Assembly (NCBI GenBank): GCA_050084985.1
Contig: JBITNC010000001.1
Location: forward strand, 203,112,001-203,176,000
DNA: 64,000 nucleotides
From: Nageia nagi
Lineage: Eukaryota; Pinophyta
Direction: 5' to 3'
The position numbers and the translations under genes are program-made. How positions within the stretch are numbered: position 1 is the first letter of the stretch; each line of letters begins with the position of its first letter. This document shows, piece after piece, positions 34,291-46,680 of the stretch. The notes under the pieces were generated by a model that had not been told where the DNA came from, ran no database searches, and saw only the letters and a program-made list of their open reading frames with translations.

Positions 34291-37200
34291 ATGACAAGCA
34301 ACCTAAAGCTACCATGGAATGTACATTCTAGGCTAACAAATATGACTCCTTTTAGAACACAACCCATCCTAAAGTTGATTTTTGCTCTATATTCCTATAT
34401 AGATAATGTCCATAGAGTCTATGTTAAGGATAATCAAAGTATCATTGAATTATCTCCTCATGAAATTGCTAATACATTCCAATATTATGATTACGAACAA
34501 GTCACCCAACCTTTCATTCTTAAAAAATAGGCTAATTATTATAAGCCTTACATTCTAAATTTTCTTAATACTATTATTTCTAGTGATATGAATGATTTTC
34601 CTAAAGGATCTATGTATATGCAGACCTTTTATGATCATGCATAATTATTGCTCTTTACTTTGGCTATGAATCCAACAAGGAGGTAACAAAAGAACATATG
34701 ACAACTACAAGTTCCATCTCTCATCCAAAATCCCTAAATACTTTAATTGGCCCTCATTCCTATCAAAAATAATTATTAATTAATTACAAACTTTTAAGGA
34801 TTCTAGAACCTTCTCCTATGTATCAATTAGTATGATTACTCTCTTTTAATAACATAAACATTTTCCCACACATCTCTCCTTGGAAAGTTGATGCAAATGG
34901 AAACTCAATGTTTTTTAACCATTAGATATAGGAGTTGAGGTCTTCTACCTCATATTACAATTTTGTTGGAAATTTTATTGGTCCTTCCCTCTCACTCATG
35001 GAAGGACATTAGATTCCATGATTAGTAAAAGAGTTTAAGGAAAACATTTGGATGCCTAACATGGAGTTAGGTAATGTTTATTATGCTATAACTAGTATAT
35101 TTTGTAGATTATATGGATTTCTAAGGAAAGCATACTTGTTGCCCTATTTTGCTTCAAATAAAGTATTTTCCATTAAATTCTATAATAAATTGGATTAGAC
35201 TAATGAAACTTTTATGGTTGGAAAGAAAAAGATAAGTGTTTACTTAAAATCCCATCCTTTTGAGGGATTCATATTAAGAAGAAAGTATTAGGCCCCTCAA
35301 CTAGCAAAAATTCTTCATAAGCTACATTTGATGCAAATAAATGTAGATTACCATTATGATACAAATGGAATTATTATTTTCATATTGAAATAAAATAATA
35401 TTTAAAACCATACATCCTTTTGTTTGTAGAGTGATGCTCAATTTGAAAGTTACAAGAATCAACCTTTAGAAGGTATCATCCCAAAAGACCTATTAAAATT
35501 ATATGCTAATACAAAGGATTTTGATAATCCATCCAAAATAATATTCAAATCATGGACTTTTTATAATAAAATTAAGGAATTTTATGAGACTCAACATAAA
35601 TTTAGGAAGGCTTTGCAAAAAGCACTAAATAAAAAGTAGTGGAATAAGAATAAGCATATGGTATTTATAATTTATAGGGATGAAGTAGGGAATTTGAGTT
35701 ATGTGAATGAATATGATGATGATGAATGTAAGAAATTAAATAATAAATAAAATGGTAAGTATGAATCTATATTAGAAAGAAAATATGATTATGATAATGA
35801 TAAGTCTCCTTATGAGGAGATAAAGAAAAAAATAAAGAAGAGGCATGAATAAATGAAGCAAGAGTTAGAGCAAGTAGCATAAATACATGAATAATGGGCT
35901 AATTAACAATTACATACTTCCTCCAATGATGTAATTCAACAACATACAAATAGGTCTACTCAAACCTCTCCACCATAGGATGTTGCAAAAATACTCAAAA
36001 CATATGGTACTAATATGACTCAATAATCACTTGCATCTACTTCAACCTTAGCTTTAGTACTATCTACCTTAAGAATGAAATAAGGAACATCTCATAAAAC
36101 ATTTTGCTTCCCCATATACCACTTCATCATCAAAATTTATAATAATTCCCCAATTTATTTCACTCACTCCACCATCTTCAACCATGTCAACTACTCCATA
36201 TTACCAACCACTTGTTGTAACCATCCATACTACACCCCTTATTTAGGTTTGGTATGTTATAATGCCTCAATAAATTTCGTCAAGGAATACCTTTTTGTCT
36301 TACCAAGACCAAAAAGTTCCACTTTCTACTCTTATTGATGGATTTACCTCCATCAATCACCTACCTATTCCATATAATGAAGAGGTTTCTACATCTATCT
36401 CTCACATTGATAGCAATAGGTTATATGCATAGTACAATCCTTCATACGTCTATCCAAATCTCTCTCTATTGTTTTAGAAATAAGAAAATGGGATATGAGT
36501 ATCCTACCCTAGTAGGATAGAAACAATATAATATTTCAATCAATAGCCATTAATTATCATTGATGCTACAAGTTTTTAGAGCCTATATAATAAAGAGGGT
36601 AAAAAGAAAAAGTATTTGAAAATAAATATTTAAGCCTTATAAAGGAGGTTAAGGGCCTTAAAAATCAAGTAAATTCTCTCAATGACTCATTGAGCAAGGA
36701 TCTTGGTAAGATAACACTATAATAAAAGAATCAAAATATTTCCTCAACCATGGAGAAAATTAAAACAAAATAAAGAAATTGCTACAATCAAGGAGGAGCT
36801 AAAAATATATATATAGAGCATGAAAATTTGAAGAAATACTTATATAAAATTGAAGGTGAATTTTCAATTCATAATAAATATATGTACCTAAAAGAAACCC
36901 TTTTGATAGGGAAGGATGTAGATATCAAATCAAAGAACTGTAAGATATGAAAAAGGGATACTTATCTTCAATGGAAATATGTACATATCAAGGATAAGGA
37001 CTTTGAATTGGATTAGTCTACAACTAAGAAAAAAAAATTGAAAATCAATGCAAAGAGTTGTAGGAAGAGCTCAAGAATGATAAAGAGGTAAAGGGTAAAA
37101 TAGCTTTTACTAAAGAAACCATGGTTAGCCTCAAGAGAAAGTTTTGGAGGAGTATATTTGAAGAAATGAACATCTTATTCCCCATCCATAACTATAGTAA

Positions 37201-37765
37201 CTCCTATCAAAAGATCATATAAATATTTACACTAACTTGTCTTATTAAAGGCCTTGATTGATACAAAAAAAGATTATGCAAAGGCCATTATTAGAAATCT
37301 AAAGATCATCTTTGATGAAGATTTGGCCATGCAAAATTTGGGGCCCAACGAGCAAATCTTAGATATGGCCTCTTTAATAATGAAAATAGATGCATATATT
37401 GAATATTTTTAAGCATATCATATTACACTTACATAGGATATCACCCAAATCACATCCAAATTCAAAAATCTCTAAGCAATGAGATTTCATACTTATGGGG
37501 CGCTGATGGAAGCCCATTGATAGAACAATAGATCTAACAAAGTGTGAACATCCTAGTGAAAGATGCTACTAAGTTTGATTCTTGGCTAAAGGATTTTGAC
37601 AAAGATAATTTTTTCTTTTATATTGTAAATGTGATTTTTGTTCAATATTTTGTTAATGATATGGTGAAGGAGCACAATAATATTTTCTTTTCTACTATAA
37701 ATAGTATGATTACTATATATAGGGATATGGCCAACTTTAAAAAGTATAGTGTATCAAATAAATAA
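34291..37765 (+). pseudogene. Unrecognised long ORF remnant downstream of pol, with coiled-coil-like stretches
   Basis: From 34291 to 37765 one can read a long protein-like trace broken by single stops and frame changes. It begins WNVHSRLTNMTPFRTQPILK, VYVKDNQSIIELSPHEIANT and FQYYDYEQVTQPFILKK. Then come AYLLPYFASNKVFSIKFYNK, KISVYLKSHPFEGFILRRKY, FDNPSKIIFKSWTFYNKIKE and YDNDKSPYEEIKKKIKKRHE. A Ser/Thr/Pro-rich stretch (about 35930-36500) follows, then heptad-like runs (IKEVKGLKNQVNSLNDSLSK; EHENLKKYLYKIEGEFSIH). The last clean frame is 37544-37765 (KFDSWLKDFDKDNFF). It is collinear with pol and ends about 130 bp before the right A repeat. It contains no integrase, RNase H or chromodomain motif I know. 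It could be an env-like or other extra ORF of a large gypsy element. The function is unknown. Confidence 0.5.
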
Positions 37766-37895
37766 TGGGCTAATATAAAATCCATTCTTCTTGAGGGCCA
37801 AACTAGTACTCAAGGCTAGTGTATACATTATTTTTTCAAGCACTAATCTAGGTTCTCAATTTTGTTATCAAAAATCCCCAAGAGCCACTAGAAAG

Positions 37896-38688
37896 TAGAT
37901 AGAATTTTTTACATAGCATGATGGATGTGAATCAAATGACTATACTTTTTTGGGATATTAATTTTGTGTATGTCCTATTTATTTTTATTATTTCATTTGT
38001 TTATTTAAAGTTATTTTATCTTTTTCAAAATAATGGTCATTATATATTTCATAAGTATACTTAGAATTTAATTTCATGTTAAATTTCTTATATCCCTTTA
38101 TGTATTTCTTTTATGCATATCTAGAGTGTATTTTTATTTTTTTACACTTGTGTTTGTAAATATTTAATATTTTATAAGTATAAAAAGGTATATTTTCATA
38201 AAGGAGGAGTTTATGGAATCAAGATCAAATTTGAACCATGATTTGTAGGTGTAAAGCTACTTTTGCATACAAGTTGCAAAGGAATCCATGATCTAAACAA
38301 GGTTGCCATCATCAAAAACATTCTACACCTCAGAGAAAAGACTTAAATACTTCAAGAAATTAAATCCAAAATCCAAAATAATATTAAATCACTAGGTAAC
38401 TTTGAATCCATTAAAGATTATTTAAGTTCATTAAAAGATGAGAATTTACAGTCTAGATCAAGCTTGCAACATGTCATAATTGCACCCCAAATTATTATTT
38501 GAAATACAAATATTATCAAGGATGCACCTAAGAGTATCAATTTGGACTAGTGATACTTATCAAAATATTTCCATATATATTCAAATCCCAAACCTTCACC
38601 CTAGATGTGCTTACATCATAACAATAAATCCCACACTCTAGATCTTCTATAGAACCTAGTCAAAACCCTTAGCTAAGCCTTGGATATA
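37896..38688 (+). repeat. Element A long terminal repeat, right copy, first part
   Basis: Aligns with 22709-23510 (ACATAGCATGATGGATG, TATATCCCTTTATG, CATACAAGTTGCAAAGG, ATGTGCTTACATCATA). It is preceded by a weak purine-rich stretch (CACTAGAAAGTAGATAGAA) as a candidate PPT. It is interrupted at about 38689 by a minus-strand element. Confidence 0.8.
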
Positions 38689-39367
38689 TGTGAATTAGGT
38701 ATGATCCTAATGTATCATAAATGGATAATGACTTATTACTAAAAAATTACACTAATGATCACTTGCACTACTTCAAGGGGGGAACCACCTTGAGAATCAC
38801 TTCTCACATAAAACTCAACTCATTCTTCTTCTTTTTTCCTAATAATAGGGAAACCCCATATAAATAGCTTTTAGAAAATAAGTAACCCAATGCATATTGC
38901 ATATGGGAATAAGCACAAGTACTATTCCTAATACATGTTATTGGTTTATAACATTACCACCCCCTTAAGGAAGCTTTATCCTTAAAGCTTCTACACACCA
39001 TGCACTAACAAAATGTAATACACACCACACATCTAATCGACTAATGGGAGTCTTAACATTATTACCCTCTTAAAAAATATTTATTCTCAAAGCTTTCTAA
39101 AAATACAAAGTACATGTACAATCTGTCCATGAATAACAAATACTAGAGGGAACTAAGGAGTCCAACTTGGCTATAGTAGCCAATAGTGCACCAAAGTTGA
39201 ACATGAGCCCATCCATGTATCAAAAATCCACTCCAAGAAGGATGATGTTGATGTTAAAAATGGAACAAAAATAATGCTCCATAAGAATCCATAAAGAAGC
39301 CACCATGTTGTTGTTGCTACACTAAATAGTTCTATGATGGGTTCTCAAAGAAAACATGTGACCTGAT

Positions 39368-39640
39368 ATCATCCATAGTAATGTAAGTGAAAGGAATATC
39401 CTTACACTCTACAACCTACTTTAATGGAATTGAACACTCAAAATCCACATCATTGGTATAGATACAAGGTGGAGGAAGGGCCTCATTCTCCTCAATGGGT
39501 CCACTAGCTCCACATCATCTATAATGAGATAAGTGAGAGGAATGTCCTCACACTCTACAATAGGTTCCACCGTGCCACATCATCTATACTAATATAAGTG
39601 AGAGTAAGGTCCTAAAAATCTACAATGGGTTCCATTGGCT
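39368..39640 (-). repeat. Internal ~65-bp repeats that may encode a repeated peptide
   Basis: CACATCATCTATAATGAGAT...CTACAATAGG recurs with period 65 (39511 and 39576) and in a more diverged form at 39368. On the minus strand one frame gives EPIVECEDIPLTYLIIDDVE, partly repeated. It might be the only coding trace of the non-autonomous element at 38689-41064. Confidence 0.5.
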
Positions 39641-40742
39641 CCACATGGATGTTTTCATGAATCATAATAGGTTGTGGATATTCAAATATAGCCTTTCCTT
39701 ACTTGGCCAGTGAATATGCATCTCTCAAAGTTGGTAGATTAAACATGACAACATTCTTTTTTACTTTTACCATTAAGCCATTAGTTAATAAATGAAGGGA
39801 TAATTTCTCATACATCACATGGTCATCAAAAAAACCTCAAAATCATCAATATAATGATCCATAGAATCAATATTAAATGGTAGAGCAATAGTATCCATCA
39901 TCATTTTTTTTCACTTGCTCTATATTTTAAGCTATTTTTGAGACAACTTCACTATTTTTAACATAAAATGGTTAATATAGCTTCAAAAATTTTGAAATAT
40001 TTTTTTTTAGTACTCATGAGACATATATCTAAAAACCCTTTCAATATTTTGATCTAACTCACCAAGATGAAAAATATATGACTATTTACTTTTCCCTTTT
40101 TTTTATAATTCTTGATCTAGGGGTTTTAGTAATTTCCACATAAATCAATCAATACTACTCAAAATAATCTAATTTTTTTAAAAAATTCTTCTCATATGCA
40201 TATAAATCTTCCCTTAAAAAATTAGATTCCAATTCCATTTATTTCATCCTTAAATATGAATTTAGTGAAAACCCTAAAATGTCGATAACTCCCAAAATAT
40301 AACTCCAATGGACCTAAAATTTGGATTTCATGTGGATGATGAGTAGTTTTCTTTTATGGATCTTTAAATTATTAAAAAACCCTCTAATTTATTCAAATCC
40401 TCTACCCACAATCACCCCCATAAATTGGATATCGCTACCCTTGCCACTTGCTTCATGGGATCTACCTCCAAAAGCCCATGCATTATCTCAAATCCTCTTA
40501 GGATGTCTTCTTCCAAAAAAAATTGTTACACATGTGTTATCAGCTTAGATCTTCTTTCACTCATGGGATTATACTTTAGATCTCCCATAAATATACCAAA
40601 AAGACAAAATTGGTTTGCAATACATAAATCTTTCCATACAACCAAAACCAATGAAAATTGAAAAACCACCATAGATAATAAAACCCACTCACACTAACAA
40701 CAAAACTATCGACAAGAGCCAAAATTGAAACTCTAACACTAG

Positions 40743-41064
40743 AAGGTAAGATCTTAATGGACCATAAATAGATTATGGCTTAATCCTACAAAAATATATT
40801 AATCCTACACTGATGAATCTCTTGCACCACTTTGATGGGGCATCTTATTGAGAATCACTTCTCACATAAACTCATCTCATTCCTCTTCCTTTTTTAATAA
40901 TAGGTAACCCCCCTATAAATATCTTATACAAGATAACTAACCCCATGCCTAGTGCATGTGTACTAACACCATTACTATTTCTCATATGTGATTCATTAGT
41001 GTAGGATTAGTATTTTTTTTAAGACTAAGCCATAATCTAATTATGGTCCATTAGGATCTTAACA
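40743..41064 (-). repeat. LTR whose two ends are inverted copies of each other
   Basis: 40747-40819 and 40990-41061 are inverted repeats (arms of about 72 bp, about ten differences, sharing AATGGACCATAA and TAGATTATGGCTTA), with 170 bp between. The other LTR of this element (38689-38953) has the corresponding sequence only at one end. One LTR has therefore gained an inverted copy of its own end. Confidence 0.8.
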
Positions 41065-41935
41065 AAATCTCATAAATAAAGTAGTATATTGAGTATGCAA
41101 TGCATGATAAAATCTATAGCATTATCAATCCAATATTTATCAACAAAATTCATACTTATTACCCTATGATTCAAGAAAAATAAATATCAAGAAGCTATAT
41201 TACTAAGATGTGATATTTGGGATGATGAATGGGGTAGGAATTGAGGTATTTACTATCTAATTTATAATTCTTCTAGGGAATTGATCACATTAAGGAGCCA
41301 AAGAATATAAGGCACTCTGTAATAACTCCAAGATGATCAAGATCAAAGATAATTCCATTTGTAAACACTGAGTTCAAATAGATCAAATGCTAATCATGTA
41401 AAAATCAAATCATATAGTAGGAAATAACACTCTTACCCAAGTACTTTATTCTTAATCACCTAAAAGCATGAATCAACTTATAGATTATATCCACAAATAA
41501 AGAATATTGGAGATTTCTCTTTATTTTAAAAACTTTGGATTGATCTAATCATTAAAATATTAGATCCTAAATCATATATATATAAATATATATTATAAAT
41601 ATCTATATATTTCATTCTCAATCAATGACCTCTTACATCTCATATTTTGTAATAGATTTAGTAGTTAGGTAAGCCTACTTAGCAATTGTAAATATTTCTT
41701 ATAAATACAAGTGACCTCTACTTAATAAAAGGTCAATGTTTATTGTAAATCTTGCCCTCTAAATATTTTTTATTTATATTTTATAATGATAATCTCATAC
41801 TATTTTCCCTCTTAGATTGTGTATAAAATATTTTTTCTTCTAGGGTTGTTGCTAGTAGTTTTGTGCCTTCTAGGAAGGAATTCATGCATGGATTTAAGTG
41901 AGGTTGTTAGGTATTGTAGTCATTCTACTAGTTTG
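41065..41935 (+). repeat. Element A long terminal repeat, right copy, second part
   Basis: Continues the alignment with 23520-24054 and 26630-26962 (GAATGGGGTAGGAATTGAGG, GGGAATTGATCAC, TCTAATCATTAAAATATTAG, TTTCTTATAAATACAAGTGA with TATA, GGAATTCATGCATGG). The end is placed where similarity stops. Confidence 0.8.
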
Positions 41936-43160
41936 AGTAGGTAAGGCTACATGTGGATGTAATTTTAATATTTTCTATACTAAAGGGTTAGAAATTATCT
42001 AATTCTTGTGGTGGTGCAAGCTTACCCTCTTTAAATCCTATCCTTTTCTATATTTATACTTTCTCTCCCTTAAACTCCAAACCCAATAGATAAGTAGTTG
42101 ACCTTCATATCAAAGATTAGTTTATGTCACAACCCACCTCAAGAAACTATTTTACCTTGAGTACCATCAAGAATTTGAATGGATTATGTTTTAATAATGC
42201 TATGGTAATGATAAGTTTGATAATGAATATGTATCATTTGTGATAATTTGATTTTGGCTTTGAGATATTTTCACACAAGTCACCTCGAGATGGAGAAGTG
42301 ATCTAAAGATCCTAAGGATCAAAGGTGAATTGGTGACAAGAATAGAAAAGTAAGAGGAGGAAATAATTTGTGTTGAATCATTTATACACCCTATAAACAT
42401 CATAAATCATATAGTTACATGTAGAATAATTACTATGACTATCTATTTCTTGATATAATTGTGTTTACCAATGTATGTGGATTAATCTTGCCTTATAGGA
42501 CAAGGTGAGGTAAAGGTATGTTTCCCTTTTTTTGTGTTTTTTAAATTTAAATTTGAAATGAAGGGGAAAAAGAATATACCTTATTTAAATATAAAAATTT
42601 ATATAATGTTAGAAAAGTAAATTTAATAAAAAAATTATTTAAAATAAGTGCCCATACTATTGCCACATGAGGTTAATAGTAAAAACACTATTAGAAAAAT
42701 ACTAAGGTCACCTTATGGTGTTACAATATATTTAATGGGTAAGAAAATAATAGTGTAATGACTCTAATTAGTTTTGTTTTCTTATGTTAGGTATGGATAA
42801 TATTTGGCACTAATTTGTCAATTAATAAAAAAGGTCCCAAGGTGTTTAATACCATTTCAATCATCAACTTCAAGCAAACCTACCCTAAAAATTATTAAAA
42901 GTGTGAGGAGACTTCCATTTGGACACACTTGGACCTCCTTGGATATAAATAAAAGAATGGAACCTTAACAAAGACACCTACCTATATATCTTATATTATT
43001 TTATTCTTGTTATTCTTAAGCTTGATGCAAAGTTACATAAAGAAAAGAAGTCTATCTTCTCTTTTCAAGTCAAAGTGCATTCTTTTATGTGTTTTTTTTG
43101 CCTAATTAAATTAGTTCTATTTTTAGGTATTTAATGAGTTGTATGAAATTAAATAAGTGG
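41936..43160. other. Unassigned; may include the start of another long repeat
   Basis: TGTCACAACCCACCTC at 42126 has the look of a plant LTR start, and GGATATAAATAAAAG at about 42938 of a TATA box. I see no matching end or second copy. No coding motif. Confidence 0.3.
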
Positions 43161-43164
43161 AATT

Positions 43165-44275
43165 TTATTTTATTGTTCTCCTTTTATTTAGATGTAGGAG
43201 TGGAAAATTTCACGTACAAATTGTATTATGTATTTTATGATATTTTAAGGAGACTAGTCAAATATTTCTCCTTATACTTTTAGCTAGAATTTAATGAATT
43301 TATTTTAACATAAATTTTATTAAAATTCTAATATGATATTTATTATAATGTTAGATAAAGTTTCATAAAGTTAATTTTTGTTAGAAGTGTTGTGCCATTT
43401 GAAGAGACAGTGGTTATTTTATTTAAAGGTTGGTACTATATCTTTTTCTTTAAAAAGTAAAGGGTTGAGATTTTCTTTTTTTTATTCTCCCTTTATTTAT
43501 ATGTAAGGGTGGAAAATTTCACATACAAATTGTATTATGTATTTTATGATATTTTAAGAAGACTATTCAAATTTTCTCCTCATACCTTTAGCTCAAGTTT
43601 AATGAATTTATTTTGATATGAATTTTATTAAAATTTTAATATGATGTTTATCATAATGTTTGATGAAGTTTCAAAAAATTAATTGTTGTTATAAATGTTG
43701 TAACATTTGAAAAGACATAGTGGTTATTTTATTCAAAGGTTGGTACCATTTCATTTTTTTAAAAAAATAAAAAAGTGGGATTTTCTTTTGTTATTCTCCT
43801 TTTATTTAGAAGAGTGGAAAATTTCACATACAAATTGTATTATGTATTTTATGATATTTTAAGGAGACTAGTCAAATATTTCTCCTTATGCCTTTAGCTA
43901 GATTTTAATGAATTTATTTTAACATGAATTTTATTAAAATCCTAATATAATGTTTATCATAATGTTTGATAAAATTTTATAGAATTAATTGTTGTTATAA
44001 GTGTTGTACCATTTGAAGAGACATAGTGGTTATTTTATTTAAAGGTTGGTACTATATATTTTTCTTTAAAAAGTAAAGGGTTGAGATTTTCTTTTTTTAT
44101 TCTACCTTTATTTATATATAAGGGTGGAAAATTTCATGTATAAATTGTATTATGTATTTTATGATATTTTAAGGAGACTAGTCAAATACTTCTCTTTATG
44201 TCTTTAACTAGAGTTTAATGAATTTATTTTAACATAACTTTTATTAAAATATTAATATAATGTTTATCATTTTAG
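43165..44275 (+). repeat. Tandem array, unit about 308 bp, nearly four copies
   Basis: The anchor GGAAAATTTCACxTACAAAT occurs at 43202, 43511, 43817 and 44125 (periods 309, 306 and 308). Each unit also holds TTGTATTATGTATTTTATGA, a GGAGACTAGTCAAATxTTTC-like block, TTTAATGAATTTATTTT, and GGTTGGTAC(C/T)AT. The last unit is cut short near 44275. Copies differ by scattered substitutions. Confidence 0.95.
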
Positions 44276-45780
44276 TAAAAAATATTGTTAAATTCATGTA
44301 AAAGTGGGAAAAGATGAATTAATAAAATATATTTTCTTATTATTATCTAATTTTGTCAATTAAACTAATTAGTATCTAATGAGGTGATAAGTTATGTTTA
44401 ATAATTTTAATAAGTAATTCAAGAACTCTTTAGAATCTTGTATTAAATAAAATATGGTTTTGAGATTATGATATTGGTATAATATTTAGTAAAATAATTC
44501 ATATGATATCAATTACATAAATATATTATTAAGGTATCCAAGATCTTATTATGAATGATTTAATTATTTAATATGGATTAATTATAAGGTAAATAAATAA
44601 TGGATTAACGTATATTGATAAAAAAAAGAGAGATAATTTCTCTTGAGGTCTATAGTTAAATTTATTTTTATAATAGTCAAGTTTTAAAAGGGTTATTCTG
44701 ATCCTTCTCTCTTCTAGTACTCGATCCACCTACCAAGCTCCAAGGGGATGTTCGATGCTCATTGCATGAAGATTGATAGAGATGTTTGATGGTTGATACA
44801 ATGGTCAAAACCATATGATAAGAATAAATTTGAATTACAAATTCATTAGATATGAAATAATATGATTTGTCAAAAAGATCCTATTAGTGATTATATGGGT
44901 TGTATTATATTTGAATTGCCTTTGTATAATGCATGATTTCTACTTATAATAAATTATGGAAGCTTCAAAGTTTATCAAAATAAATGTCATTCATACATTT
45001 CATAGATGGATTATATTAGATATTAATTAATGAATTTTATATACTACCTTTTATTTATATTATTTTTAAAAAAATATTAGCATTATGATTTAATAAGGTT
45101 TCTTTTAATTATGGTTATAATTAGTATTGATTATATGAATTAATAGGAGGAGGAATTACTATTTTTTTATGAAAATGATTAATGGGTATTACATTTGATG
45201 AATTAAATGATTTTAACAAAAATTATAAAAAATTAGATTGATTAGAAAATAATCCTAATTTAGAATTAAGGTTTAAAAAAAATTAGGAGCATTTGGAATA
45301 TTTTAAGGACTCTTGGAATCAAATCAGGTACAAATGGGATCTAATGGGATTAAATAGGGTCATTTGGGATCCTTTGGAATGAATGCAAAAAAATAGTGGA
45401 GAACCTTCACCAAGTAAACCTACCCTGCTAAATGATAAACAAAAAGAATATTCCTTATATGAAGACCACTTAGCATCGTATTATTTTTGTAGCAATAGTG
45501 ACTAGACCTTACCTTACAACTTACTGCTTTATGTATGCATGAGAACTTTTAAAAAGTAGATTCATATACATGATACAATGCATATGGGATAAATAGAATT
45601 ATGTGACTTCCTAACAAGCCTATAACCAAGACTTTCAAGGTACACCTCATGATCAAATATGAATGATTTTAAACCCTATAACTTGTATTATGCATGGTGT
45701 CTTATACCCTCTTTGCTATTTGGGAATATTAGTTTATGGTTATTAGGCTATGGGTGGTTCTTTTTCTCAACACATTTAAT
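44276..45780. other. No gene seen
   Basis: AT-rich DNA without a coding motif; around 45290-45420 it is locally richer in GGA/GGG words (GGATCTAATGGG, AGGGTCATTTGGGATCC). Confidence 0.5.
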
Positions 45781-46440
45781 AATAAATTAGACTAAACAAC
45801 CATTTGAAGATATTTTTTAATATCTATGGCTCCCCAAGTTATGTATATAGGGATTCCAAACCACATGGTGAGCCTAGCTGATAGTTATGGGTAGGTTAGT
45901 GACTTATATTCTTTGGCATGTGCATCAAATGAGGATAGAAATTGAAAAAAAACTACTAATACTAGGTGAGGGTAACTAGTAGTCATACCACTTGTAGTTA
46001 ACATATAGGGGTATGATGATTGTTCCATAGGTGATGCTACCTACTCATATGGTAGTTTATTTAGGACAACTGATCTATTCCTATGAGATGGAGAGTTATC
46101 ATTAGGTGACAACATTAAATTAGTGGAAGTGTGATCTCCTAGGTGGTATGGTCCTCAAGTAGAAAACCATTATGCCTGACTAGAAATCCTATTACACATG
46201 CAATGTGGAATAGGAATGGTGAGGTTAATTTTGAGGCATCTTCTCAACAAGATGAGTGTTGAGAAGTAAACACCAAAAAATTTTATCAGGGGTGGTTACC
46301 TTGGGATCTTCACCAATCTTTCCATGTGAGTGCTAAACTAGCTAGCAACATTATTAAACTCATGTGGGATCTCCTAATTCATTCCTATAATATTGAGTGT
46401 TAAACTAAATAAAAAATAGAATTATAATTGATAAGAATAG
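45780..46440 (+). repeat. Repeat D, plus-strand copy
   Basis: CACATGGTGAGCCTAG, TGTTCCATAGGTGATGCTAC, CACCAATCTTTCCATGTGAG and ACTCATGTGGGATC recur in inverted orientation at 63085-63770. The repeat ends just where the chromovirus LTR resumes, so it marks the right edge of the inner 23.7-kb block. No coding motif; it is probably part of an LTR or leader. Confidence 0.75.
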
Positions 46441-46680
46441 TGGATGCATTATAGTTTATAATAAGTTTGTATCCTACATCAAGGAATTACATAGGGGCCA
46501 TGATTCTATTGCTCTCTCTTAATAAAGTTATTTTGATTCTACTATTTTCTTACAATTATGAATTCTATTATCTATTGAATACTATGTTATCTTCCAATTT
46601 CTACTATTATTTATTATTAAATAGGAATATTTGATCTAATTATGTAATATTCATATTTAATTTCTATTAGATTTATAACA
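46440..46680 (+). repeat. Chromovirus 3' LTR, second part
   Basis: CCATGATTCTATTGCTCTCT, TTGATTCTACTATTTTCTTA and ATTTCTATTAGATTTATAACA align with 17262-17505 of the 5' LTR, completing the LTR begun at 22542. Confidence 0.88.

Larger units (their letters stand above)
38689..41064 (-). mobile_element. Non-autonomous minus-strand LTR retrotransposon inserted in the right A repeat
   Basis: On the minus strand the 5' LTR runs from 41064 (TGTTAAGATCC) to about 40743. A PBS-like TAGTGTTAGAGTTTC follows (compare TGGTATTAGAGCTCT of the chromovirus). Then come about 1.8 kb of internal DNA, a purine tract TTAAGGGGGTGGTAA (38954-38968), and a 3' LTR from 38953 (TGTTATAAACC) to about 38689. The two LTRs share TATAAATA, TGAGAAGTGATTCTCAA and CCATTAxGATC. 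The right A repeat resumes cleanly at about 41065 (CATAAATAAAG). No gag/pol motif is seen inside, so it is non-autonomous. A target-site duplication could not be recognised. Confidence 0.72.
17094..46680 (+). mobile_element. Chromovirus (Ty3/gypsy) insertion carrying all further nested elements
   Basis: The outer element begins with a TGTTAGG LTR at 17094 and ends with TTATAACA at 46680. The flanking bases are TTAGT (17089-17093) and TTAGC (46681-46685), a target-site duplication with one mismatch. The flanking minus-strand PMD-like reading frame (...IEKWL | IYL-GYHEGKK...) is restored exactly if the insert and one TSD copy are removed, which strongly supports these borders. The 3' LTR of this element is itself split (22542-22708 and about 46440-46680) by a 23.7-kb inner block. 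Confidence 0.82.

Noticed and set aside
40321-40661. Two overlapping 75-78 codon plus-strand frames
   Set aside because: They run antisense to the leader region of the minus-strand non-autonomous element and match nothing.
38689-41064. DNA transposon with long terminal inverted repeats
   Set aside because: The ends do look inverted, but PPT-like and PBS-like sequences, TATA boxes and TG...CA ends on the minus strand fit an LTR element better; the inverted arm is confined to one LTR.
42126-46440. A single 4.3-kb LTR starting TGTCACAACCC
   Set aside because: Only the start looks LTR-like; the right end lacks CA and there is no second copy in the window, so I left the interval unassigned.
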